Source: Deltaproteobacteria bacterium (lineage in GTDB: Bacteria; Myxococcota_A; UBA796; CAJQPC01). Taken from it: 64,000 nucleotides of DNA. This document shows positions 19,101 to 29,562 of the stretch, piece by piece. The notes beneath the pieces are model-generated. The model was given only the letters and a program-made list of their open reading frames with translations, was not told the DNA's origin and made no database searches. Within the stretch, counting starts at the first letter, position 1; each line of letters opens with the position of its first letter. The stretch is taken from assembly GCA_016717595.1 (NCBI GenBank), contig JADKFE010000008.1, forward strand, positions 124,001-188,000, written 5' to 3'. A program made the translations under genes and the position numbers.

Positions 19101-19186
19101 GGCAGGCCCAGATACCAAGGCCGCGCCGGGGCGGCGGGCTCCTCAGCGGTCGCGACTCCGCAAAGAAGCAGCCCAAAGAGGCTCAC
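16180..19186 (-). CDS. tamA: TamA/BamA-type Omp85 protein (one frameshift)
   Basis: Read as one gene with a +1 error, this encodes about 1001 residues. There is a signal peptide, several POTRA domains (residues about 30-600, for example LEVEGARALPRREVLVAAGL) and a C-terminal barrel with GGASTLRGYTLDSVG and FTDVGNVYF, ending in RFHISVGDL. The frame breaks at a run of five G on the plus strand (18132-18136); removing one base joins both halves through IDIDAGPRTRL. The start overlaps the tamB stop as ATGA. TamA inserts outer-membrane proteins together with TamB, and this neighbour supports TamA over BamA. It is longer than E. coli TamA and has more POTRA sequence. Confidence 0.85.
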
Positions 19187-22100
19187 TCGGCCTCCCAGCG
19201 CACCTTAAAGTCCGCGCCGTAGGCCCCGCCGATGCTCAGGTTTCGTTCGCGCTGAAAGCTCGCCCAGAACACGTTGAGGTAGACGTTGTGGGCGAGCTGC
19301 TTCTCTACGGCGAGGTACTGATCGTTGAGCCGGAAGGGGTTGAACTCGCCGATGAGCGTGGCGTCGACGGGCTGGTTGATCGGCTTCTCGACGAGCACCC
19401 GCCACTCGGAGCTGACGAGGGAGCCTCGGGCGGACACGCCGGTGACCAGCTCGACGTGGGTGTCTTGCAGCACGCCGTCGCCGAGGCGCTCCAAGGCGCG
19501 CTGGCTCTCGCCGGTCAACAAGAGGTCGAGGCCCTCCATGGCGATGGCCGAGCCGCCGCCGCCGCCGGCGCGCTCGATCTCTTCGCGGGTGACGCCGAAG
19601 AGGATGAGCGCGTTGATGTCGGACTGGGCCAGGGGCGGGTCGGAGCGGGGGTCGGCGCGCCAGTCGGAGAAGGGGCCGCTCACGGGGTAGGTGACGTGGT
19701 AGCTGCGGTCGCGGGAGGAGATGTCGGTCTCTAAGAACAAAGTCCAGCTCGGGATCCCAGGTCCAAGGATCGACGTAGTGCAGCTCCGCCCGGGTGACGA
19801 CAAACTCGCGGTCCTCGTGGAACATGCGCCCGCCGCTCAACATGCGCACCTCACCGACCATGCCCGGCCGCGCCGTGCTGCCGATGACGCGCAGGTTCGC
19901 GTCGAGCTGGCCATCGGCGATGTTGTTGCGCACCCGGGCGGTGCCGTCCGCGCTCACGGTGAGGTCGAGGTCGCAGAAGGCGTCGTCGTCATCGACCTCG
20001 GCGACGAGGCCAGAGAGCTGCTGCTCGCGGAAGTCTACAGCCCACTGCTCCCAGTCCACCCGCTCGGAGAAGACCATGTCCTGAATGCGGATGTCGCCAG
20101 AGAGCAGGAGGCCGTCGGGCGGGCCGCCCAAGGCGAGATCGGCGTCGGCGATCATCGGCGGCAAGAAGTCGAAGTAGCGCACTCGGGCGTCGACGAGGTT
20201 CGCCGTGAGGTCGTAACGTACGGGCACCCAGTCTCGGGCCTCGACGCTGCCGCCCAAGGTGACCCCGCCGCCGCCGACCTCTCCTTGACCCGTCAACACG
20301 ACGTAGCCGCTCGGGCGGCCGACGATGTGGGCCTCGACACGCTCAAAGGGGTGCGGGAAGGCGTCGGTGCGTAAGGTGGCCTCCTCGAGGGTGACGTCCA
20401 GGGCGCCGTCGAACTTCTCGCCGACGCGGTTGAGCGCGAGGCGCAGCTCACCGACCCCTTCAGCGCGTAAGGTCTCCCCGGTGAACAGCTCGATGAGGCC
20501 GAGGTCGAAGCGCCCTCCCCCGGCGATGAGCGCGCTGCCCCCTTCGCTGCGGCTCGCGGACAAGGAGAGGTCGGTCGCCTCGCCGACCAAACGGAGGCCC
20601 TCGGTGCGGGCCTCGCCGCGCTCCATCTTGAGGGACCAGGCGTCGGACGCGGTCAGCGCGTGGCGGTCCCAGGTGAAGGAGAGGTCGCCGGGGCCGGAGT
20701 TCACGACGAGGTTGAGGGGCTCGTCCAGGCCCAAGGCGCCCGTCGCCTCGCCGCGGCCGGTGAAGCTCAGGCGCGCGGGCTCCCCATAGCCGCCGAGCAC
20801 GATGTAGCGGTCGATGGGCAGGTCATACAGCTCAAACGCCGCCCGCCAGCGCTGGCCGTTGAACAGGCCGACCCGGCCGCTCACCTTCGCCGTGCCGTCG
20901 AGCATGCCCCCGGCGAAGCTCATCACCTCGTCCGCCGTGCGCAGGTCCACCCGGGCGTCGGCGATGAAGCCGCCGGCCGCCTTGGCGTCGTGGAGCGTGA
21001 CACGGCCCCGGGGCTCGGGGCTAAACAGGGTGCCGCCGATGCCGATGTCGGCGTCTAAACGCCCGATGAGGCCGTCGCCGTCGAGGTTGTTGAGGGTCTC
21101 TAGGCGCAGGCCGTCGGCGACCAGCTCCATGTTCATCAACCAGCCCGCGCCGACGCTGCCGCGGGCGAGCAGGCTCTCCGCGCCCTCAGCGCGGGTGAGC
21201 AGGAGATGATCGAGGGTGAAGCGGCCCTCTCGCATCGCGCCTTTGGCCCGGCCCTCGGGGAACCGCTCGCCGTAGATCGACACGTCACGCAGGGCCACCC
21301 GGGACTCACCCTCGAGGCCGTACAGCGGCCCGGCGAGGCTCAAGGTGAGGTCGGCGCGGCCGGTGATCTGCGGCACGTCCAAAAACATCGACATCAGGTC
21401 GTAGAGCTGGCCGTCTTGGACGAGCACCTGGGTCTCTAAGGTCATCTCCTCCTGAAAACCGAGGCGCAGGTTGCCCCGGCTCGTCGTCTCCCGGCGCAGG
21501 GCGGCGAAGTCGGTGAGATCGACGTGGATGAGGTCCGTCGTGGAGATCGCGGAGGTGAAGTGGTCGGCCCAGGGCACGCCGAGGCAGGCGAAGCTCTCGA
21601 TGTCTAGCTCACCCAAGATGTCGGGATCGCTATAAGACCCCTCGATGGTGCCCTTGATGAGGCCCCGGCCTTGGAGGTTGACGTCACCCAAGGGCGCGAA
21701 GGTGGAGAGATCGGCGGCGTAGAGGTTCACGTCGAGGCCAAGGGGCGCGCTGCCCACCCAGCCGAGCCAGGCGTCGACCTCGCCGCGGGTGTCTCCGGCG
21801 ACGAGCTCCCGGGCGTCGAGGTGAACGCCGTTGGCGTGCAGGTCTAAGTCTCCGGCGAGGCGGGCCTGGGGGATGTCGAGCAGCACCGTAGACGAGGGCA
21901 GGCGCGTCGGACCGGCGGCGACGACGAGGTCTTTGCCCATCACCTCAAACGGCCCGGTGAGCAGGAGCGGGCTCAGGGTGCCGGACAGGGTGATCTCGGC
22001 GTCGCCCAAAAACTCGACCCACGCGCCTGGGGTGCTGCCCACGAGCGCCATGATCTGCGCGAAGCTCAGGTCTTCAGCGCGCACCGAGGCGTGGGGCACG

Positions 22101-23153
22101 GAGAGATCCCAGGCCATGTCCCCCTCGACCTCCACCCGGCCCCCGGCCCAGCGTAAGATGAGCGGGTCTACGCGCAGGCCCTCGGCCTTCACCTTGATCG
22201 CCGCCGCCAGCTCGCCGAAGTCGTAGCGGGACTCTGGGCCCGCCGGGTGACCCCCATAAGAGCACAGGCCGCCCGGCGAGGTTGACGTCGATGTCGGGCG
22301 CAGACGCCGTGCCGCCGAGGGTGACGTCCGCGTCGAGATCGCCCTCCACACGCATGCCCTCGGGCAAGAGCTGGCTCAGCTCGGCGGCGCGGGCCTCCAG
22401 GGCGAGGTGACCTCCGAGGCTGCCGCCGAAGATGACCGCCACACGCCCGGCGACGCGCAGGATCGGCAGCTCAAGGCCAAAGTCGGGGAGGATCAGGCGG
22501 TCGGGGGCGAGCTCGATGTTGTCGATGCGAAGATCCGTCGTGGCCTGCTTGAGCTTGCCCGCCTCGACGCTCAACGAGTCAACCCGCAGGTCCACCAGGC
22601 CGCCGACCAGGGCCGGGCGCAGGTTCACGCCCTCGACGATCAGCTCCCCGCCGGGCTCCCCCGCCGTGGCCCAGGCGAGCTGCAGCTCGGCGTCACGCAC
22701 GATGAGCTCGTCCCAAGGAAGCTCGGTCATGGGATCGGAGGGGGTGTCGTCCTCTTCGTCGTCGCGCAGGCCGGGGAAGTCGGCCAAGGCGCCATCGTTG
22801 AGGTTGAGGCGCACAAACGGGCGGTCGAGCTCGAGCACCCGCAGGCGCGGCCCCGACCAGCCGAGGCCCACACGGGCGCGCACCCGGCGGGCGACGACCA
22901 GGGGCTCGCCGGTCTCGGCGCTGCGCACGACGAGGCCCCGCAGGGTGACCCGCGCCGGGAACAGCTCAACGACGGCGTCGCCGAGGAGCACCTCCTCGCC
23001 GAGCAGATCCGAGGCCTCATGGGCGATGAGGTCGGTGAGCCACAGCCGGAAGAGGTCGGACCGTAAGGCGACGCGGGTGAGCCCCCCGACCACCAGGAGG
23101 GTCAGGGTGAGCCGGAGCAGCCGGTGCAGCCTTGGTCGGCGAGATTCAGGCAC
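19183..23153 (-). CDS. tamB: TamB (DUF490/AsmA-like) translocation protein (two frameshifts)
   Basis: With two one-base corrections the gene encodes about 1322 residues. It has an N-terminal membrane helix (RLTLTLLVVGGLTRVAL), a long series of beta repeats (for example GRVEVEGDMAWDLSV) that form a periplasmic groove, and the conserved C-terminal domain ending GAYGADFKVRWEAE. The frame breaks between 22236 and 22275, and again between 19733 and 19745 next to CTTAGAG. Both look like one extra base. I chose GTG at 23153; the open frame continues upstream into the tRNA gene, which cannot be coding. It works with TamA, whose gene overlaps by 4 bp. Confidence 0.85.
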
Positions 23154-23164
23154 CGAACATAGAG

Positions 23165-23200
23165 ACGCCCAGGACGGGGGGAAGGTTCCGTCCTGGGCGT
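23165..23200 (-). terminator. Strong hairpin after tRNA-Gly
   Basis: A perfect 13-bp inverted repeat (ACGCCCAGGACGG and its complement) with a 10-nt loop lies 1 nt after the 3' CCA of the tRNA gene, on its strand. It probably ends the tRNA transcript. The tamB start codon follows 11 bp further on. Confidence 0.7.
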
Positions 23201-23201
23201 A

Positions 23202-23277
23202 TGGAGCGGGCGACGGGATTCGAACCCGCGACCCCAAGCTTGGGAAGCTTGTGCTCTACCAGCTGAGCTACACCCGC
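23202..23277 (-). tRNA. tRNA-Gly (anticodon CCC)
   Basis: The minus strand folds as a complete tRNA. The acceptor stem is GCGGGTG with CGCCCGC, the D arm contains TAGCTCAGCTGGTAGAGCA, the anticodon stem CAAGC/GCTTG encloses TTCCCAA (anticodon CCC), the T arm has GGTTCGAATCC, and CCA is encoded. Length is 76 nt. It reads GGG codons, which are common in this GC-rich genome. Confidence 0.97.
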
Positions 23278-23331
23278 GCGTGCCATCTCGTCTAACCTAT
23301 CACGCGCTTCTGGCAAGCGCGCGGCGCGCCG

Positions 23332-25354
23332 TCAGCGCCCGAGCACCCGCCGCAGGGCCTTGACCCGGGCGGCGACCTCTCCGGCGCGGTGATCGGGGTG
23401 GAACTCGGAGATCTCCTCCAGAGCGCGCAGGGCGACGCGGCGCTGGCCGGCGCGGGCGGCGAGATCGGAGAGCTCAAAGAGCGCCTCAGCGAGCCCCGCG
23501 GCGTCATCGTTGGACTCCATGAGCGCCAGCCGGAGCTGACGTAGGGCGGCCTCGGCGTCGCCGCCTTCACGGAGCGCCTGGGCCCGGGCCACCGCGGCCT
23601 CTAAGCCCAGCACCCCGCTGAGCAGCGCCAAGGCGTCCTCGTGCATGCCCAGACCGATGAGGCCACGCGCCTCCTCCACCGCGGCGCGGCCCCCTTTGGC
23701 GCTGGGCTTCGCGGGCGCGGGAACGGGCGCGGGCGCCGGAGCGCGCGCGGGCGGCGCGGCGGGTCGAGGGGCGGCGGCGCGGCGGCCTGGAAGACGTCGG
23801 CGAAGAGCCCACCGCCGCCGCCGAGGTCAGCTCCGAAGGGATCCCCGGCGTCCCCGCTGTCCTCAAAGCTCGACCCGAAGGACAGCCCCGCGGGCTCGGG
23901 CTCGGGCTCAGGCTCGGGCTCAGGCTCGGGCGGCGCGGCTTGGACGGTCCGGGCCATGGGCGGGGCCGTCTCTTCGTCGTCGATCAGCTCGTCGTCGTCG
24001 ATGGGCGCCGGGGCCGCGGGGCGCGCCGGGGCTGGCGTCGCCGGGGGCGCGGTGTCCTCGTCGTCGATCAGCTCGTCGTCGATCAGCTCGTCGTCGATCA
24101 GCTCGTCGGGGCCTACCTCCGCCGGGGCGGCGCTGGTGAAGGCCGGCGGCGTGCCGCCCAAGGACTTGATGCGCGCGGCCACCCGGGGGCGCTCATCGGG
24201 GCGAACGAGCTCAAACACCGTGCCTGCGTGTAAGAGCGCCGTCTCGTTGTCGCCCAACGACGCGGCGACCTCGGCGGCCCAGGCGAGGATCACCACGGAG
24301 CGAGGGCTCAGGCCAAGGCCCGGCTCAGCTCGTCGGCGGCGCGCTGGGGCATGCCGTAGCGGCAGAAGACGTCGGAGCGGGCGGCGAGGCGCAGCTCGGT
24401 GTCGTCGGTGGGCTCGGCGGCGCGCAGGCGGTAGAGCCGGAACTCGGCCTCGTCGATCGTGGCGCGCACCCGGCGGCGGCGGGCCTCGATCTCCCCGTCG
24501 GCGTCCCCAAACCCGAGGGCGCGCTCCAAGGCCGCCAGCTCAGCCTTGGCTTGACCTGCGGCCTGGTGCGCCGTGGCCAGACGTAAGAGCGCCTCACGCG
24601 CCGCGCCGGGGTCGCCGCCTTGTTCTTGGGCCTTGGCGAAGAGCTCCAGAACCCGCAGGTTCCCGCCGTCGTTCGCCATCGCCGCGCGCAGAAGCTCCAA
24701 GGCCTCGGGGCGCTCATCCGCGGCCAGAGACGCCTCGGCGGCGTCTACGAGCAGGTCGGGGTCACCCGGGCGTAAGGCCAAGGCCGTTCGCGCCACCCGC
24801 GCCACCTCCCCCATCTGGCCCCGGCGGCGGTACTCGTCGATGGCCTCGCGGTACCAGGCGTAGGCGGAGTCGGGCTTTGAGCCCTTCACGACCTCGGCGA
24901 GCTTCAGCCGCAGGGCCACGTCGTCGTGTTTGAGCTTGAGGAGCTGCTGGCCGATCTCGACGGCTTTGTTGGGATCCCCGCCGAGGTAGCCCTCAAACGC
25001 GGCCTCAAACGCGGGGATCGACTCGGCGCGAAAGCCGGAGTTGTAGTACGCCTCGCCCAAGGCCTGCTGCAGCTCGGGATCTGAAGGCTTCAGGGGCACG
25101 AGCTGTTTGTAGAGCGCCAAGGCCGCCCGGTGGTTGCCCGCCGCGGCGTGCAGCCGGGCCACCTCGGAGAAGAGCTTAAACGCCTCGGCCTTTTTGCCCA
25201 TCTTCGAGTACAGCTCGGCCAACTTCTGCCGGGCGCGCACGTCGCGGGCGTCTTTTTTGAGGATCTGGACGTAACATTCGGCGGCTTTGTCGAGCTGCTC
25301 ACGCGCGACAAACTTGAGGGCTTGCTGCTCCAGCTCGTTTCGGTCGAAGGCCAC
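23332..25354 (-). CDS. TPR protein with acidic DELIDD repeats (two frameshifts)
   Basis: The product is about 674 residues when two missing bases are restored. Residues 1-345 are tetratricopeptide repeats (LKFVAREQLDKAAECYVQIL and others). Then comes an acidic, low-complexity part with DELIDDELIDDE repeats, a Glu-Pro run and a Gly-rich stretch, and last a helical C-terminus (VEEARGLIGLGMHEDAL). The frame breaks near 24311-24316, where one G lost from a GGG run would restore RALGLSPRSVVI, and at 23768-23771, where one C lost from a C-run restores the C-terminal frame. TPR proteins are scaffolds and I cannot name a partner. The alternative is two or three separate genes, which I think less likely. 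Confidence 0.7.
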
Positions 25355-25464
25355 GACAGGGCTCCTGGGTGCGTCGTCTTGCGCAGGGAGCGCCCCGACG
25401 CGCCAGCGCGCACCGGAGTCTCCATCGGCGACCTTATTCTACGCCACACCCGGCGGACAAGGGG

Positions 25465-26847
25465 TCAACCGCTCGTCGATCCCTCTGCGGCGCGCCGGGC
25501 CAACCAGACCTCCAAGGTCTTTGTGGAGAAGCGCGCGGTGGCGAACTCCTCGCAGCGCAGCAGCTCGCGGTGCAGCGGGAGGGTCGTCTTCACGCCCTCC
25601 ACCACGGCCTCGTCCATGGCCCGCACGAGGCGCGAGAGCGCGATCTCCCGGGTGGGGCCCCAGGCGATGATCTTGGCGACCATGGAGTCGTAGTAGGGCT
25701 GAATCCAGGCGCCTTCACACACCGCGGAGTCGATGCGGATGCCCAGGCCGCCCGGGGCGTGGTAGCCGGTGATCTGGCCGGGGCACGGCGTAAAACGCCA
25801 GGGATCCTCGGCGTTCACCCGGGCCTCAATGGCGTGGCCGTCGAGGCGCACGTCCTCTTGGCGCAGGGGCATCGGCTCGCCCGCGGCGAGGCGGATCTGG
25901 AGCTGGATGAGGTCGATGCCGCTGACCTCCTCAGTGACGCAGTGCTCCACCTGGATGCGCGGGTTGACCTCTAAGAAGAAGAACTCCTCGCCCTCGACCA
26001 GAAACTCGCAGGTGCCGACGGTGTGGTACCCCGTGGACGCCACGAGCTTGGCGGCGGCCTCGCGGATGCGCCCGCGCAAGGACTCGCTGAGCCCAGGCGC
26101 CGGGGCCTCCTCGACGATCTTCTGGTGGCGGCGCTGCATGGAGCAGTCGCGCTCGCCGACATGAATCGCCGCGCCGTGCTTGTCTCCGGCGACCTGGACC
26201 TCGATGTGCCGGGGCTCGCGCAGGTAACGCTCGATGAACACGTCGCCGTTGCCGAACGACGCCAGGGCCTCGGTGCGGGTGAGCTCAAAGATGCGGCGGA
26301 GCTGGTCGTCGTCTTCGACCACCCGCATGCCTTTGCCGCCGCCGCCCGCCGCGGCCTTGAGGATGATCGGGTAGCCCACCTTACGCGCGATGGTGAGCGC
26401 CTCGTCGATGGTGCCGACGGGGCCGGGCGAGCCCTCCAAGAGCGGCAGGCCCGCGGCCCGGGCGGCGTCTTTGGCCGAGAGCTTGTCCCCAAAGACCCGC
26501 AGGTTTTTGGTGTCGGGGCCGACAAAGGTCATGCCCATCTCGGTGACCGCGCGGGCGAAGTCGGCGTTCTCGGCCAAGAAGCCGTAGCCGGGGTGAACGG
26601 CGTCGGCCCCGGTGATCTCCGCCGCGCTCAGCACGCGGGGGATGTTCAGGTACGACTGCCGCGCCGCCGGGGGCCCGATACACACGGCCTCATCGGCAAA
26701 CCGCACGTGCAGGGCGTTCGCGTCACACTGGGAGTAGACCGCGACCGTCTTCACCCCCAGCTCACGGCAGGCGCGGATCACCCGCAGGGCGATCTCGCCG
26801 CGGTTGGCGATGAGGATCTTGCCGAAGGGGGGCTTGGGCGCGGTCAT
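25465..26847 (-). CDS. accC: Acetyl-CoA carboxylase biotin carboxylase subunit
   Basis: AccC carboxylates the biotin on BCCP using ATP and bicarbonate. The 460-residue protein has the ATP-grasp glycine loop (KAAAGGGGKGMRVV), the N-terminal KILIANRGEIALRVIRA, and the catalytic region FLEVNPRIQVEHCVTE. It starts 3 bp after the accB stop, forming accB-accC as in most bacteria. All recognised motifs are intact. Confidence 0.97.
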   Translation of the reverse strand: MTAPKPPFGKILIANRGEIALRVIRACRELGVKTVAVYSQCDANALHVRFADEAVCIGPPAARQSYLNIPRVLSAAEITGADAVHPGYGFLAENADFARAVTEMGMTFVGPDTKNLRVFGDKLSAKDAARAAGLPLLEGSPGPVGTIDEALTIARKVGYPIILKAAAGGGGKGMRVVEDDDQLRRIFELTRTEALASFGNGDVFIERYLREPRHIEVQVAGDKHGAAIHVGERDCSMQRRHQKIVEEAPAPGLSESLRGRIREAAAKLVASTGYHTVGTCEFLVEGEEFFFLEVNPRIQVEHCVTEEVSGIDLIQLQIRLAAGEPMPLRQEDVRLDGHAIEARVNAEDPWRFTPCPGQITGYHAPGGLGIRIDSAVCEGAWIQPYYDSMVAKIIAWGPTREIALSRLVRAMDEAVVEGVKTTLPLHRELLRCEEFATARFSTKTLEVWLARRAAEGSTSG

Positions 26848-26850
26848 GGG

Positions 26851-27307
26851 TCAGCTACGGACGCGGAAGAGGGGCTGGCCGAACTGCACCGGCTGGCCGT
26901 TCTGGGCGAGGATCTCGACCACGACGCCGTCTGCGTCGCTCTCGATCTCGTTCATCAGCTTCATGGCCTCGATGATGCAGAGCACCTGGCCTTTACGAAC
27001 CGACGCGCCGAGCTCGGCGTAGGGGCGGCGCATCAGGCGAGGCCGAGCGGTAGAAGGTGCCGACCATGGGCGAGCTGACGACGTGGCCCGGCGGCGGGGT
27101 GGGCGCCTGGGCCGCCGGAGACGGCGCGGCGACGGGGGCGGACGGCGCGGCGACCACGACCGGCGCGGCGGACGCGACGGGCACACCGCCGATCCGTAGG
27201 CTGAGGTTGACCTCTTCGTCTTCGTAGCTGAACTCGGAGACGTTCTTGGCGATGAGGAGATCCAACAGCGTCTCTAAGCGCTGCAGGTCCAGACGTTCGG
27301 CGGCCAT
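26851..27307 (-). CDS. accB: Biotin carboxyl carrier protein (one frameshift)
   Basis: AccB carries biotin between AccC and AccA/AccD. The product should be 151 residues: an N-terminal helix pair, a Pro/Ala linker with TPPPGHVVSSPMVGTFYRS, and the biotinyl domain with the biotin-lysine motif EAMKLMNE. The frame breaks at a run of four G on the plus strand (27022-27025); removing one base restores SPDAPPYAELG. accB is essential and nothing in the window replaces it, so this is almost certainly a consensus error. The ATG at 27307 was preferred over the GTG at 27313. Confidence 0.93.
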
Positions 27308-27358
27308 GGCCACTCCGCATGGGGGAGAGAGGGGCTTTTGGGAAAGCGCTGCGGCGCT

Positions 27359-27799
27359 CTATCGGGCTCGGCGCAGCCCGTCCACCAGTCCGCGCAGGCC
27401 GAGCATGTAGCTGTCCGGGCCGAAGCCCATGACCTGCCCCCGCGCGATGTCCACGAGCAGCGACTTGTGCCGGAACGCCTCGCGGGCGTAGACGTTTGAG
27501 AGGTGGACCTCCACAAACGGCAGGCGCGTGGCCAGAAAGGCGTCGCGCAGGGCGATGGACGTGTGGGTGTAGGCGCCGGGGTTGATCAGCACGCCGTCGA
27601 CCACCCCCATCGCCGCGTGCAGGCGGTCGATGAGCGCGCCCTCGTGGTTCGACTGGAAGGTCTCCAGGTGAACGCCGAGATCAATGGCCAAGGCCGTGAG
27701 CCGCGCCAGGACGGCGTCGAGGGTGTCCGCGCCGTAGACGCCGGGCTCTCGTTGGCCGAGCAGGTTCAGGTTGGGGCCGTTGATGACGAGGATCTTCAC
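27359..27799 (-). CDS. aroQ: 3-dehydroquinate dehydratase, type II
   Basis: This enzyme makes 3-dehydroshikimate in the shikimate pathway. The 146-residue product has the type II hallmarks: ILVINGPNLNLLGQREPGVYG at the N-terminus with the catalytic Tyr loop, FQSNHEGALIDRLHAA, INPGAYTHTSIALRDA and FVEVHLSNVYAREAFRHKS. The start is GTG. Together with aroB and aroK close by, three shikimate genes cluster here. It lies 51 bp upstream of accB. Confidence 0.96.
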   Translation of the reverse strand: MKILVINGPNLNLLGQREPGVYGADTLDAVLARLTALAIDLGVHLETFQSNHEGALIDRLHAAMGVVDGVLINPGAYTHTSIALRDAFLATRLPFVEVHLSNVYAREAFRHKSLLVDIARGQVMGFGPDSYMLGLRGLVDGLRRAR

Positions 27800-27835
27800 A
27801 GGGCTCCGACCCGTGTTTTGCCCAATCCAGCGGGC

Positions 27836-28468
27836 TTAGTTGGCGTCGTCCGTGGCGATCTCGATGAGCTCGGTCGCGTAGGCGATGCTGGCGGTGAGGT
27901 AGACCGAGCTGAACACCAGCTCATCCCCGCTGATCGCCCCGTCGCCGTCAGAGTCTTCAGTGCTGTAGGGCATCGCGTCGAGCAGGCCGTAGAGGCGCAC
28001 GAGGCCGCGGCTGTCGGTGGGGATGATCGCGTAGTTGGGGCGGTAGGCGTCTTCGTTGCCCGCGCCGTAGTCGTTGGCGAGGGTGTAGTACTGCCCGGTG
28101 GAGATGTCGTACCAGGGGCAGGTGTTCTCGTCGAAGTTCTCTTCGCAGTCGCCTTCAGGGGCGGGCGGCGGGTCGGCCACGCTCACCGCGCCTTGGGGCA
28201 AGAGCACGAGGCCGTTGTACGACGACAGAAACTCCATCCGCACGCCGGAGAGCGGCACGCCGCCGTCGTCGAGCACGCCGAAGTCGAGCACGAGCATCAG
28301 CGCGTAGCCGTCGGCCTCTTCAGCGAAGGCGACGCTTGGGGAGACGGTGAGATCCGTGACCCCGGTGATCGAGGCGCCATAGGGCGCGGGGTAACCCGTC
28401 TCAGGCACGCAGCCCGAGGCCAGCACGGCCAGGGTCAGAAAGCAGGTCAGCGAAAGGGCGCGCGTCAT
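27836..28468 (-). CDS. Predicted lipoprotein of unknown function in the aro cluster
   Basis: The 210-residue product has a lipoprotein signal (LTCFLTLAVLASGC). The mature part has many Asp, Gly and Tyr residues, a Cys pair (GDCEENFDENTC) and an EF-hand-like acidic segment (DSDGDGAISGDEL) near residue 175, which may bind calcium. I do not recognise a family. Its ATG overlaps the aroB stop as ATGA, so it is coupled to a metabolic gene whose role seems unrelated. aroQ follows 36 bp downstream. Confidence 0.8.
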   Translation of the reverse strand: MTRALSLTCFLTLAVLASGCVPETGYPAPYGASITGVTDLTVSPSVAFAEEADGYALMLVLDFGVLDDGGVPLSGVRMEFLSSYNGLVLLPQGAVSVADPPPAPEGDCEENFDENTCPWYDISTGQYYTLANDYGAGNEDAYRPNYAIIPTDSRGLVRLYGLLDAMPYSTEDSDGDGAISGDELVFSSVYLTASIAYATELIEIATDDAN

Positions 28469-29562
28469 CGGTCCTCCTCGCGAGCGCTGATCACGAGGGC
28501 GGCCTCGTGCAGCTCTTCGGGTGTCACAGCATCCAGCCGAACCCGTCCACACTCGATGGGGTAAGCAACGCGGAGTGTACCATACGCGCGCTTCTTGTCC
28601 ATTCCTGTCGCCGTGACCAGGGCCTCGGCGGACAGCGTCGGGCAGCGCACAGGCAGCCCCAGAGACGTGAGCAAGGCCGTGATCCGCGCCCGGAAGGCGC
28701 CGTCGGCCTCGCCGCGCAGCTCGGCGATGCGCGCCTCGGCGATGATGCCCAGCCCAACGGCCTCGCCGTGGCGGATCGCCCCGTAGCCCAAGCAGCGCTC
28801 AACGGCGTGGCCCAGGGTGTGCCCGAGGTTCAGGATGGCGCGCAGGCCCTCCTCACGCTCGTCTTGGCTGACGATCGCCGCCTTCACCCGCACACACTCG
28901 GCCACGGCGCGCGCGGTGGCCTCGGCGTCGCGGTGGAGCACCCGCAGGCCGTCCGTCTCCAGGGCGCTCAGCAGGGCCTCGGAGTCAATGACGCCGTGCT
29001 TGACGACCTCGCCGAGGCCGCAGCGCAGCTCATCTTCAGGCAAGGTGGCCAAGGTGTCGATGGCGGCGTACACGAGGCTAGGCTGGTAGAACGCGCCGAT
29101 GAGGTTTTTGCCCTCTTTGGCGTTCACCCCCGTCTTTCCGCCGACGCTGGAGTCGACCATCGCCAAGAGCGTCGTCGGCACCTGCACCAGGGGCAGGCCC
29201 CGCAGCACGCTCGCCGCCGCGAAGCCGACGACGTCGCCGGTCACCCCGCCGCCCAAGGCGATGACCGGGGTGTGGCGATCGACCCGCCGGGCGAGGAGCG
29301 CCTCGACGAGCCCGGTCCAGGTCTCAAACGTCTTGTTGGCCTCGCCGTCGGGCAAGGTGAGCAGGGTTGGCGAGAAGCCCGCCGCGCGAAGGCTCGCCTG
29401 GGCGGCCTCGGCGTAGAGGGGGCCCACGACGTCGTTGGTGACCACAACGCAGGGCCCCAGGCGACGACGCTCGGCCAGGGCCGCGCCGAGGCCCAAAAGC
29501 GCCCCGAAGATCACGGGGTAGCTACGATCGCCTAAGGTCACGGTCTGGGGCGGGAGGATCAC
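28465..29562 (-). CDS. aroB: 3-dehydroquinate synthase
   Basis: AroB converts DAHP to 3-dehydroquinate using NAD and zinc. The 365-residue product has GGGVTGDVVGFAAASVLRG (NAD-binding), VPTTLLAMVDSSVGGKTGVN, the zinc ligands in EVVKHGVI and NLGHTLGHAVE, and HGEAVGLG. I chose the GTG at 29562, which overlaps the aroK stop as GTGA and gives the expected length; the open frame upstream has no family similarity. It is part of a pilQ-aroK-aroB run. Confidence 0.96.
   Translation of the reverse strand: MILPPQTVTLGDRSYPVIFGALLGLGAALAERRRLGPCVVVTNDVVGPLYAEAAQASLRAAGFSPTLLTLPDGEANKTFETWTGLVEALLARRVDRHTPVIALGGGVTGDVVGFAAASVLRGLPLVQVPTTLLAMVDSSVGGKTGVNAKEGKNLIGAFYQPSLVYAAIDTLATLPEDELRCGLGEVVKHGVIDSEALLSALETDGLRVLHRDAEATARAVAECVRVKAAIVSQDEREEGLRAILNLGHTLGHAVERCLGYGAIRHGEAVGLGIIAEARIAELRGEADGAFRARITALLTSLGLPVRCPTLSAEALVTATGMDKKRAYGTLRVAYPIECGRVRLDAVTPEELHEAALVISAREEDR

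Noticed and set aside
23154..23237. Extension of tamB into the tRNA gene
   Set aside because: The extra N-terminal residues are the translated tRNA (GSRVRIPSP), a common false start.
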